A DNA stretch of 14,278 nucleotides from Pseudomonadota bacterium. Lineage in GTDB: Bacteria; Pseudomonadota; Alphaproteobacteria; Acetobacterales; Acetobacteraceae. The stretch lies in assembly GCA_021807975.1 (NCBI GenBank), contig JAKBCJ010000072.1, positions 1 through 14,278 on the forward strand. The letters run 5' to 3'. The position numbers and the translations under genes were made by a program. The notes under the pieces are model-generated. The model made no database searches and had not been told where the DNA came from. It was given only the letters and a program-made list of their open reading frames with translations. Below are positions 7,231-14,278 of this stretch, piece by piece (position 1 is the stretch's first letter; each line of letters starts with the position of its first letter).

Positions 7231-10200
7231 CTACCGCCAGACCCGGCCACCTGCGTCCCCCTCTCGATCCCGGTGAGTGCCGCTTCCGACGACGCTGGCC
7301 AGCGCGGCCTGCACAGCCTCATCCGAGAAGGCTTGACCGACCATCTGGATACCGGCCTGTCCACAGGCCACGTTGAACATGCGATCCGTATAAGCGCGGC
7401 AGATTGAGGCGGCAAAAGCCTCCGCATCCGCGGCCACCAGTTCGTCCAGCGGTGTGAGCAGAGGAATGCCCTCAGCGGCAACCGGCGTCATCACGCATGG
7501 CAGGCCGGCACCAAGACTGTCCAGCACCTTCCCCTTAACGCCGGCGCCGAAGCGTAGCGGCGCCACCGTGAGCCGGACGAGATCGAACAGGTCGTCGAGC
7601 CCATCAAGCGCACCCCATAGCCGCACGCCAGGTTGCGCCGCCCAAGACGGCGCAGCCGCGTTGGAGGCTTCAGGCCAGCCATGGCCGACGATCGCGCAGC
7701 ACGCATCCGGCAGGCGTGCCCAGACCAACGGCATGATCTTCTCTACCAGCCAGTGGGCGGCATCGCGGTTCGGCGTGTGCGCGTAGCCGCCGACGAAGGC
7801 GATATCCCGCCTGGCCGCCCATGGGATACGCGGCGAGCGGGTCGGCACCGACCACGGCACCACGTGCACCGACGCACCAGGCGCCTGCTGGCGCAGCCAC
7901 GACGCTTCTACTGGCGAATGCGTGACCACCGCGTCGCAAAGACGCATCGCCGCGAGTTCCCGGCGCTGTAGCTGGCGGGCTTCAGCCATCAATTCCAGGC
8001 ACGCCTGCACGCGTGCCTGCCGCGCCAGTCGGAGATGGTGCAGGTCGGCAACGCTGTAGACCACGCGGGCACGTGGCTGGTGCGCACGGGTAAGCCCGGT
8101 GTAGGCCTCGGCGTTGCTGAGGCGGTGCAGATAGACGAGTTCGAACCGCCCCGGGCTCTGGCGCAGCACATCTTCCACCGATCCCGCCAACGGGGCGCGA
8201 TGACAGGTCACGCCCATGGCCTCCAGATGATGGGCCGCGGAGCTGTCCGCGCCAGGATCGCGCGCAGAGACGAATTCCACCTGCCAACCGAGCGCCTGGA
8301 GCGCGGCGATGTGGCTGAGGATCGCGTGGGAACCCGCGTCGCGCCGAGGGTCCGGCAGCCTGTCATCGATGACCAGCGCACGGCGGGCGGTGTCGCGATT
8401 GACCGTCCAGCGCAGCAGGCCGGGTTGCGGCGCGTCTGTGCCAACCAATTCCGAACGGCGCTGGCGCACCATCGCAACGCCGCGCAACAGATCCTCCAGC
8501 AGCGCATCCAGCGTTTCGGGGGTGGTGGTGACACGTGTGGCGGCAGCGAGCGTCTGACGGAGATCTTCCCGGGTGGTGTCGCTAACGGCCGGGTCAAGCA
8601 CCAGCGGCGAATTGGCCAGTTCTTTCCCATCAGCAGCGCGCCGAATTCGCAATTCGTGACGTCCGCTGCGTTCCAGCGCGCGAGGCATCGGCTGTTCGAA
8701 AGCGTGGCGGCCGTCCCCCAGGCCGGCGGCTTCCAGATCCGCCCTGTAACGACTGGCCGAGAAGCGAGCGATCACCCCGTCACCATCCAGCAACTCGAGT
8801 TCCACCGGCACGCCCGGGACAGAGGGGTCATACGCCCAGCCAGAGATACGGCCATTATGATACCCGTCAACGTGGCCTTGCAGCGGGCCGCACGGCTCAT
8901 GGTCCACGCCGACGAGGCCGGCACGCGCGTCGATGGCTTTCCGAATGCGCCGCAGCGTCGGCCCGGATTCCACCCGCGGGGCGCAGAAGGTCCAGCGCGG
9001 CGAAGTATCGCCGGGATAGAGCTCACTGAATTCCGTAGCGTTGTAGAAAATCGCGCGGCTGTCGCAATCTACGAAAGTTTCCGCCGGCGCATCCTCGGCG
9101 AAAATCACATCGTGCTCGGCCAGTTCGATATGGAAGTAACGAATTGGTTCGATACCCGGGCAGCGGCGGATCGTCGCCCCGTTGACCAGTTGTTCGGCAG
9201 GTATCAGCACGCCTTCGACATACATCGCGTGCAATGGCGAGACATACAGGTCGCGCACGGGCGTATTGTCGCCAAGGGCTCCGGCGGTGATCAGGATCGG
9301 CTCCACATCCCGTTGGCCATTGAAGTTCCGGTAGGCGCGCCGGCCAATCCATTTGATCGGCTTCGCCTCACCCGACAGGGTGATGACACGGTCGCCGATT
9401 TCCAGGGTCTCCACCGGAACGTCACCGCGATCGGTGCGGATGCGGGTGCCGTGCAGGTAGCAGGCGACCTGGTTTGTGATCACCGAAGTGCCGGAGCCGC
9501 CATCCGAAAGCAGATGGAAGTAATCGCCGGCGAAATTGTCACCCGGCGCCAGTTGCAGGTCGAACACGCCGCTGCCGGTGGTGATCTGCAGCGTATTCCC
9601 GGCCAGAAGGTCGGCGCTGTCGGTGACGCTGTGGGCAACGCCGGTCAGGTCGATCGTATCGCCGGCAACGAAACCGGAAATCTGGCCCGAGAACAGGGTC
9701 GGATCGAATTGCAGCGTCGCCGGCACGGTGCCAAAGCCGACCGTGCCAGTGCTGGTCAGCGACGAAGCCAGGTCCAGCGTGCCGCCGGATGCCAGAACCA
9801 CCCCGCTGCTGGTGATCGACCCGGCAATCGTGCCGCTGCCGACGATAGTACCCGTCGCATCCACGACCACGCCGGCGGTGTCGGTAAGAAGCCCGCCGTT
9901 CAGCACCAAGGTGCCGTCGATCGCCAACGTGCCGGCGGTGTCATTGAAGGACCCGCCGTTCAGCAGTTCCAGCACGCCACCGCTGGCGATGTTGGTCAGT
10001 TGCTGCTGGATTGATACAAGCGTACCGGCGCTATTGAGGGCGTCGACGACAGCACCGGTCCCGTTGAGGATGATGCTTGCCGCATCGACCGCCAGCGTGC
10101 TGCCATCAGCCAGTTGCAGAGTTGACGCACCGTCGATCTCGAACGTCCCGCCCGTGAGGGTGGTGCCGGAAAGGTTCGTCAGCGTGCCGCCGTTGCCGTA

Positions 10201-13200
10201 ACTATTGCTGCCAAAATTCACGATCCCGCCGCCAGAGACCTGAATCGTTCCCGTGTTGCTGAATAAGGTGGGAGTATAGCTGGAGCTGGTTAGCAGACTG
10301 CCGCCATTCAGGACGACCAATCCGGCATTGTCCATCACGCCGCCGGCAATTTCCAGGCTGCCGCCGTTCGAAAGGCTTATGGTGCCATTGTTGACGGATC
10401 CGTAAGCCGTCCCTGAACTGAATCCAAGAAAGTAAACTCCCCCTTTAGTGGCGGTCGAATCGATCAATCCATTGTTGGTAAATTGGTACAGTGCCAAAGA
10501 CGAACTTGTCATCGCGTTCAGGATGGTACCGTCGTTGACCACCCGCGGCACCGGACCGGACGAAGCGTAGCTGCCATCAATCTGCAGCCCACCCGCCTGC
10601 GAAGTTGCAACAAGTGTCAAGTGGGTGCCCAGCGTCAGCGTCCCCGCGCCAATGGTGCCAAAGCTGCCGCCACCTAAAATTGACGTCCGGCTCCCGCCGT
10701 CGAATATCACTGTGCCGTTATCGAGCAGAGACGATCCGGGCACGAAAACACTAGCAAGTTTTCCGGACATAGCCGCGCCAAAATCCAGCGTGGCGTTCCG
10801 CAGCGTAAGACCGTTCGTTATGAAGATTAGTGAGCCGTAATCTTGTGGTTGATATAAACCGAACGCCAAGGTGCCAGCCACGGTCGCAGCGTTCAGGACG
10901 TTATTGTTGCTATCAAGCGCGAGTGTGCCTGAACCCACGATCGTGCCAGCCGTCATGTCCAGCGTGTGGCCGTTTGTCAGATTGATCTGGCCGCCCGCGA
11001 GGGCGAGCGTGCCGGCCACCGCCGCCGTCGAAACCCCGGTCAGTTGCAGCGCTCCGGCGCCCAGGTTGAGCGAATCCAGGCCCACATTGGTGCCGAGCGC
11101 AACGATATTGATCCCGGTTCCCTGCAGCGAAATCGCGCTGAAGTCCGTCGTCCCACCGACCGCCAGTGTGCCATTGTCAAACTGGATGGTCCCAACATTG
11201 GCCAGTCCGCCATTGGCGATCACGTCCGCCCCGCCGATCGCCACCATTCGGGGAAGTGTTCCGGCGGAGGGCAGCGCTAGCGTGCCTGCTGTGGCCTGAA
11301 GCGTGGCGTGGCTAAGGTCAGCGGTGCCAGAGAACGCTATCGTTCCACCGCTCAGTGCGACCGTTCCCGTGACCGTGCTGTTGTCGAGGATTTGCAGCGA
11401 CCCGCCGCTGACCGCCAGCAACCCGGCCTGGTCGAGGGTTCCGCCGCCCATGACGACCGTTCCACCGTTCTGCACGATCGTGCCGGTCGCCGCCAGCGTG
11501 GTGTTGTCCAGGATTTGCAGCGATCCGCCGCCGACCGTCAGCGTTCCGGCCTCAACGAAGGTCCCGCCGCTCAGGATCAGCCCACCGCCCGATGGCAGCG
11601 ACAATCCGCCGCCCGCATCGGTCAGCGTGTAGCCGTTCCCGGCGATTTCGATTGTCACGCCCGGGGTCAGGGCTGCCGGGCTCAACGGCGTGGTCAGCGC
11701 GATATCAGTGCCCAGGTTGATGATGAAGGGCGACGGCGAGGCAAGCAGGGACGTAATGGCCGACTGGATCGCCGCGTTAAGTTCAGCCTCGTTCATCACC
11801 CGCGGGGAGGTGACCGTCGAAACCTCGATAAGACTGCCACCGCTCCCGTCGGACAGAACTTCCACGGGTATGCTCGCGGAGGTTGCCAGAGTGAACGTCG
11901 GGCCGGCGTCGTACTGTAACGTGTCAAGGACCTGGATTGATGCGCCCGCCGTTACAGTGGACTGTGCGATGGTGTGCAGCGCGGACGGTGCAATGCCGCC
12001 AAGGTGGATCAGGTCGCCGACAGCGAGACCCGCGATCGTGTTGTTGAACACAGCGCCGCTCGCCGGCAGCGCCGCCGCATCGATCTGCAAGGTCACGGCC
12101 TGCGTGCCGAAGCTGATCGTGCCCGAACCCGCCGCGCCGGCCGCAGCAAGCTCCAGCGTTCCGCTGTTCAGGTCGATGCCGCCGGCAAAGGTGTTGTCCG
12201 CGCCCAGAACCAGCGTCCCGGCGCCGTTCATCGCCAGCACGCCGAGGCCGGTGCCCCCAGATCCGCTCTGGTCGGCAATCACGCCGCTGATCGTGGTGAC
12301 CTGCCCGCTACCCGGCGCAACGGACACCGTCTGGTTGCCCTGGATGAAGATTCCGCCGCCGAACGCGGAGCCGGCATTGGTGCTGTTGCTCCCGGTGCCG
12401 GCCACGACCGTGCCCAAACCTATCGTGCCGCCGGCAATCGTGAGGCTCGCGCCCCGGGTCACGAAGATGGCGCCGCCGGCCCCCAGGCCGCCACCGCCGC
12501 CCGCGCCACCGCCGAAACCGGGGTTTTGAAAGCCCTGGTTGTTGCCCGCGCCACCGCCGAAACCGCCGGAGCCGCCGAATTGAGCACTGGCGCCGCCGCC
12601 GCCGCCGCCGAAGCCGCCGTTACCGCCGGCCGACCCACTGCCGCCGCCGCCGCCAAAACCGCCGCCGCCGCCGAGGTTGCCGCTGCCAACGCTACCGCCA
12701 CCGATGCCGCCGCCACCGGACGCAGGGTAGAAGACGCCGTTCCAACCGCCGCCGCCACCACCACTGGCGCCGCCGACACCACCATTGGCGCCGCCGCCAC
12801 CCTGGACGCCTGGCACCATGCCGGCGGAGCCGGAGCCATTCAATGCTCCACCCGAGGCGGACGGGCCGATGCCACCGCCGCCGCCACTGACCGCACCCGC
12901 GCCGCCGTTCAGACCGCCGCCGCCACGCAAACCACCCAGTCCGGTGCCGCCCTTCGCCGTGTCGTTGCTGAATGACACATTGGTCAGCGTGACATCCGCC
13001 GCTGATGCGCCATTGGCTGCGAGGAACAGGCCGCCGCCGGCGCCCATGCCGCCACCGCTGCCGCTGCCGCCTTGCGCGAGCATGTTGTTCAGCGCCAGGT
13101 TCTGGATGTTCACCGTGCCGCTGTAAACGAACAGGCCCTCGTATGCGCTGCCGCCGTCCAGCGCGTAGCCGTTGCCGATGATATCCAGCGTCACGCCGGA

Positions 13201-14278
13201 CTGCAGGTTGATCGCCTCCAGTGCCGAGGACAGTTTGATCGTCTGACCCAGATCAATGGTCGCCGTGCCGCTCGTCAGGGTGTCCGCCGCCAGGATTGCG
13301 TCGTTCAGCTGTGCCTCGGAGCGGATCAGGCCGGATTGGATCGTCACTTCGGTACCGCCATTGCCATCGGCGAACACCGCGAATGTCGTGCCGCTGAAGT
13401 TGGCCGCGGGATCCAGCGACACTGTCGCGGTGATCGAACCGCCCGTCAGTGTCAGCACGTTGCCCGCACCGATGGTCGCCTGTGTCGCAAGCCCGATGCC
13501 GGTGACGTCAATCAGGTCATTGGCGGTGAAGCCCACGACGGTGCCGATTGAGGCAAGCCCGGCGGCCGTGTCAGTCAACGTCCAGTTGGCGCCCGAATCG
13601 AACACGACAGTGCCAAAGCCGGAAACAGGTGCGGTGGCGGAACCAACAGAGCCGGCCACCGTACCGGCCAGCTCCAGAACCGCGCCCGTCCCGCTCGCCA
13701 CCAGCGACCCGGCAACCACGGCGCTCGGGTCGAGCACCACACGGCCCGCGCCGGACACGGCGGCGGCGGTGCCAATGCCGCCTGCACTGGTCGAGCCATT
13801 GATGGTGCCGGCATCGACAAGCGTCTGGCCAGCGGACAGCGCTACGCCGACGCCGCCAGTTCCGTTGCTGCCGGTAGCCTGGATCGTGCCCTGGTTCAGC
13901 AGGGTCGCGGTACCGGTTTCCTGAACCGCGACGACATTCGGCCCCTGCGCGGTGATGGTCGCCGACGCCCCGATCGTGGTGTTGCTGGCAATCGTGCCGC
14001 CAGAACCGCCAAGAACCAGTTCGGAGCCGGTCTCCAGGTTCAGGTTGGAAAGACCATCGAGCGCAATCGGACTCGCGGTCGGCGACAGAACAAACCCGTA
14101 CTGGGTATCAGTGCGCGCTGCCGCGCCTCCTTGGCTGATCGACGCAATGGCAGCGTTCAGTTCGGCGGTGCTCGTCAGGGTCGATGACTGGAGCACTAAA
14201 TCAGTGCCGCCCGCGCCGTCGGACGAAATGCTCCAGGTGGCGACACCCGCGGCGATTGAAAGACTGAGGCCGTTGGTG
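7231..14278 (-). CDS. giant beta-solenoid / Hint / glycosyltransferase fusion protein (N-terminus cut by window edge)
   Basis: The frame is open from the right edge to TAG at 7233-7231, giving at least 2,348 residues. Residue numbers below count from the in-frame GTG at 14196, which is not a proven start since the frame continues upstream. Residues 1-1578 form three repetitive, Gly/Thr/Ala-rich beta-solenoid-like modules without a single Cys, as in secreted adhesins. Cys1579 opens a Hint_2-type domain (DNA 9462 to about 9010) with CYLHGTRIRT, GALGDNTPVRDLYVSPLHA and H1656. A short domain follows with RISGWAYDP and YRADLEAAGLGDGRHAF (DNA about 8885-8600). A linker leads to a GT4-like glycosyltransferase (DNA about 8390-7265) starting RALVIDDRLPDP and including FVGGYAHTPN and FGAGVKGKV. 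Hint domains of the Hedgehog/intein class self-cleave at the N-terminal Cys, so the surface part and the enzyme may be separated. The GT has Asp (codon 7521-7519) where Glu of the EX7E motif is usual. Substrate and export route are unknown; no RTX nonapeptides are present. Confidence 0.88.
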   Translation of the reverse strand, partial: TNGLSLSIAAGVATWSISSDGAGGTDLVLQSSTLTSTAELNAAIASISQGGAAARTDTQYGFVLSPTASPIALDGLSNLNLETGSELVLGGSGGTIASNTTIGASATITAQGPNVVAVQETGTATLLNQGTIQATGSNGTGGVGVALSAGQTLVDAGTINGSTSAGGIGTAAAVSGAGRVVLDPSAVVAGSLVASGTGAVLELAGTVAGSVGSATAPVSGFGTVVFDSGANWTLTDTAAGLASIGTVVGFTANDLIDVTGIGLATQATIGAGNVLTLTGGSITATVSLDPAANFSGTTFAVFADGNGGTEVTIQSGLIRSEAQLNDAILAADTLTSGTATIDLGQTIKLSSALEAINLQSGVTLDIIGNGYALDGGSAYEGLFVYSGTVNIQNLALNNMLAQGGSGSGGGMGAGGGLFLAANGASAADVTLTNVSFSNDTAKGGTGLGGLRGGGGLNGGAGAVSGGGGGIGPSASGGALNGSGSAGMVPGVQGGGGANGGVGGASGGGGGGWNGVFYPASGGGGIGGGSVGSGNLGGGGGFGGGGGSGSAGGNGGFGGGGGGASAQFGGSGGFGGGAGNNQGFQNPGFGGGAGGGGGLGAGGAIFVTRGASLTIAGGTIGLGTVVAGTGSNSTNAGSAFGGGIFIQGNQTVSVAPGSGQVTTISGVIADQSGSGGTGLGVLAMNGAGTLVLGADNTFAGGIDLNSGTLELAAAGAAGSGTISFGTQAVTLQIDAAALPASGAVFNNTIAGLAVGDLIHLGGIAPSALHTIAQSTVTAGASIQVLDTLQYDAGPTFTLATSASIPVEVLSDGSGGSLIEVSTVTSPRVMNEAELNAAIQSAITSLLASPSPFIINLGTDIALTTPLSPAALTPGVTIEIAGNGYTLTDAGGGLSLPSGGGLILSGGTFVEAGTLTVGGGSLQILDNTTLAATGTIVQNGGTVVMGGGTLDQAGLLAVSGGSLQILDNSTVTGTVALSGGTIAFSGTADLSHATLQATAGTLALPSAGTLPRMVAIGGADVIANGGLANVGTIQFDNGTLAVGGTTDFSAISLQGTGINIVALGTNVGLDSLNLGAGALQLTGVSTAAVAGTLALAGGQINLTNGHTLDMTAGTIVGSGTLALDSNNNVLNAATVAGTLAFGLYQPQDYGSLIFITNGLTLRNATLDFGAAMSGKLASVFVPGSSLLDNGTVIFDGGSRTSILGGGSFGTIGAGTLTLGTHLTLVATSQAGGLQIDGSYASSGPVPRVVNDGTILNAMTSSSLALYQFTNNGLIDSTATKGGVYFLGFSSGTAYGSVNNGTISLSNGGSLEIAGGVMDNAGLVVLNGGSLLTSSSYTPTLFSNTGTIQVSGGGIVNFGSNSYGNGGTLTNLSGTTLTGGTFEIDGASTLQLADGSTLAVDAASIILNGTGAVVDALNSAGTLVSIQQQLTNIASGGVLELLNGGSFNDTAGTLAIDGTLVLNGGLLTDTAGVVVDATGTIVGSGTIAGSITSSGVVLASGGTLDLASSLTSTGTVGFGTVPATLQFDPTLFSGQISGFVAGDTIDLTGVAHSVTDSADLLAGNTLQITTGSGVFDLQLAPGDNFAGDYFHLLSDGGSGTSVITNQVACYLHGTRIRTDRGDVPVETLEIGDRVITLSGEAKPIKWIGRRAYRNFNGQRDVEPILITAGALGDNTPVRDLYVSPLHAMYVEGVLIPAEQLVNGATIRRCPGIEPIRYFHIELAEHDVIFAEDAPAETFVDCDSRAIFYNATEFSELYPGDTSPRWTFCAPRVESGPTLRRIRKAIDARAGLVGVDHEPCGPLQGHVDGYHNGRISGWAYDPSVPGVPVELELLDGDGVIARFSASRYRADLEAAGLGDGRHAFEQPMPRALERSGRHELRIRRAADGKELANSPLVLDPAVSDTTREDLRQTLAAATRVTTTPETLDALLEDLLRGVAMVRQRRSELVGTDAPQPGLLRWTVNRDTARRALVIDDRLPDPRRDAGSHAILSHIAALQALGWQVEFVSARDPGADSSAAHHLEAMGVTCHRAPLAGSVEDVLRQSPGRFELVYLHRLSNAEAYTGLTRAHQPRARVVYSVADLHHLRLARQARVQACLELMAEARQLQRRELAAMRLCDAVVTHSPVEASWLRQQAPGASVHVVPWSVPTRSPRIPWAARRDIAFVGGYAHTPNRDAAHWLVEKIMPLVWARLPDACCAIVGHGWPEASNAAAPSWAAQPGVRLWGALDGLDDLFDLVRLTVAPLRFGAGVKGKVLDSLGAGLPCVMTPVAAEGIPLLTPLDELVAADAEAFAASICRAYTDRMFNVACGQAGIQMVGQAFSDEAVQAALASVVGSGTHRDREGDAGGRVWR
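9010..9462 (-). other. Hint_2 (Hedgehog/intein-type) self-processing domain within the giant protein
   Basis: About 150 residues lie between the solenoid modules and the enzyme. The nucleophile candidate is Cys1579 (codon 9462-9460), the first cysteine in the visible protein. The second hallmark is SPLHA with His1656 (codon 9231-9229). The intermediate stretches VPVETLEIGDRVIT, IKWIGRRAY, LVNGATI and YFHIEL follow the order I know for Hint_2 domains of alphaproteobacteria. Active-site residues appear intact. Confidence 0.85.
11381..11626 (-). repeat. tandem 41-residue duplication in the third solenoid module
   Basis: TTGTCNAGGATTTGCAGCGA occurs at 11381-11400 and 11504-11523, an offset of 123 bases (41 codons). 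Similarity continues for about 40 bases more. Both copies encode GGSLQILDN followed by S/T-T. High DNA similarity points to a recent in-frame duplication. Confidence 0.75.
12471..12954 (-). repeat. glycine-rich low-complexity tract inside the second solenoid module
   Basis: About 160 residues are built mostly from GG, GGG and GGX runs with occasional Ser, Ala, Asn, Phe and Pro. On the plus strand the DNA is dominated by CCG/CCA/CGC triplets, as in 12590-12680. The tract separates an early solenoid part (about 12960-13325) from a later one. The pattern resembles the polyglycine layers of PGRS-type and autotransporter adhesins. Slippage-prone DNA makes its length likely to vary between strains. 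Confidence 0.8.

Larger units (their letters stand above)
9466..14278 (-). repeat. three large solenoid modules with shared start and end motifs
   Basis: Each module begins with an AELNAAI-like motif (protein residues near DNA 14165, 13305 and 11780). Each ends with a domain of about 65 residues containing a GD/ND-x-ID-L-TG-like strand and a closing DG-x-GGT-x-V loop (ends near DNA 13340, 11830 and 9490). A further closing loop upstream of the first AELNAAI (near 14205-14225) shows that at least one more module lies beyond the right edge. Module lengths differ: at least 280, about 500 and about 780 residues. Confidence 0.7.

Noticed and set aside
8400..8600. Possible assembly frameshift or missed stop joining two genes at the Hint-GT boundary
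   Set aside because: The frame is continuous with an ordinary helical linker and no abrupt shift in composition, so the fusion appears real.
8035..10014. 659-residue plus-strand frame
   Set aside because: Antisense to the Hint and glycosyltransferase parts of the giant gene. No domain of its own.
12590..12680. CRISPR-like or satellite array
   Set aside because: The triplet pattern is simply Gly codons in frame, with no regular spacers.
9466..14278. RTX (calcium-binding nonapeptide) toxin-like repeats
   Set aside because: Gly-rich stretches lack the GGxGxDx pattern; the repeats are solenoid- and polyglycine-like.

Overview
The window is GC-rich DNA from an alphaproteobacterium, most likely a member of the Acetobacteraceae. 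I infer this from the coding style, the tRNA-Thr(CGT) sequence and a Hint-plus-glycosyltransferase protein of a kind I associate with that family. I could not run a taxonomic search.

Layout. (1) Positions 1-1639, minus strand: a housekeeping pair, tadA (tRNA adenosine deaminase) followed six bases later by an FUSC-family membrane protein that runs off the left edge. (2) 1705-1779, plus strand: tRNA-Thr(CGT). (3) 1780-2381: about 600 bases without a convincing gene, ending in an AT-rich stretch that holds a perfect 7+3+7 palindrome and a candidate promoter. (4) 2382-6999, plus strand: a peptide export cassette. It has three small genes whose products carry canonical double-glycine leaders, then a HlyD/CvaA-type membrane fusion protein, then a C39-peptidase-containing ABC transporter (PCAT, CvaB-like) overlapping the HlyD gene by ATGA. 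(5) 7000-7230: a non-coding convergent gap whose left end looks like the tip of a decayed insertion sequence (weak). (6) 7231-14278, minus strand: one giant open frame that enters from the right edge and ends at 7231, giving at least 2,348 residues.

How the parts work together. The PCAT should cleave each precursor after the GG and export the released peptide, with the HlyD protein bridging the periplasm and an outer-membrane channel (not in the window) completing the route. The three leaders are alike, but the cores are not. The first is polar with two cysteines. The second and third are rich in Gly/Met or in Met, and contain His. There is no modification enzyme and no recognisable immunity gene, so this is either an unmodified microcin-like system or one whose peptides do something else, such as metal binding or signalling.

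The giant minus-strand protein has three beta-solenoid-like modules without cysteine, one carrying a glycine-rich tract of about 160 residues. These are followed by a Hint (Hedgehog/intein-type) self-processing domain, a short 'SGWAYDP' domain, and a C-terminal GT4-type glycosyltransferase. It combines an apparent surface protein, a likely self-cleaving domain and a sugar-transfer enzyme in one chain. Its N-terminus, and so its export route, lies outside the window.
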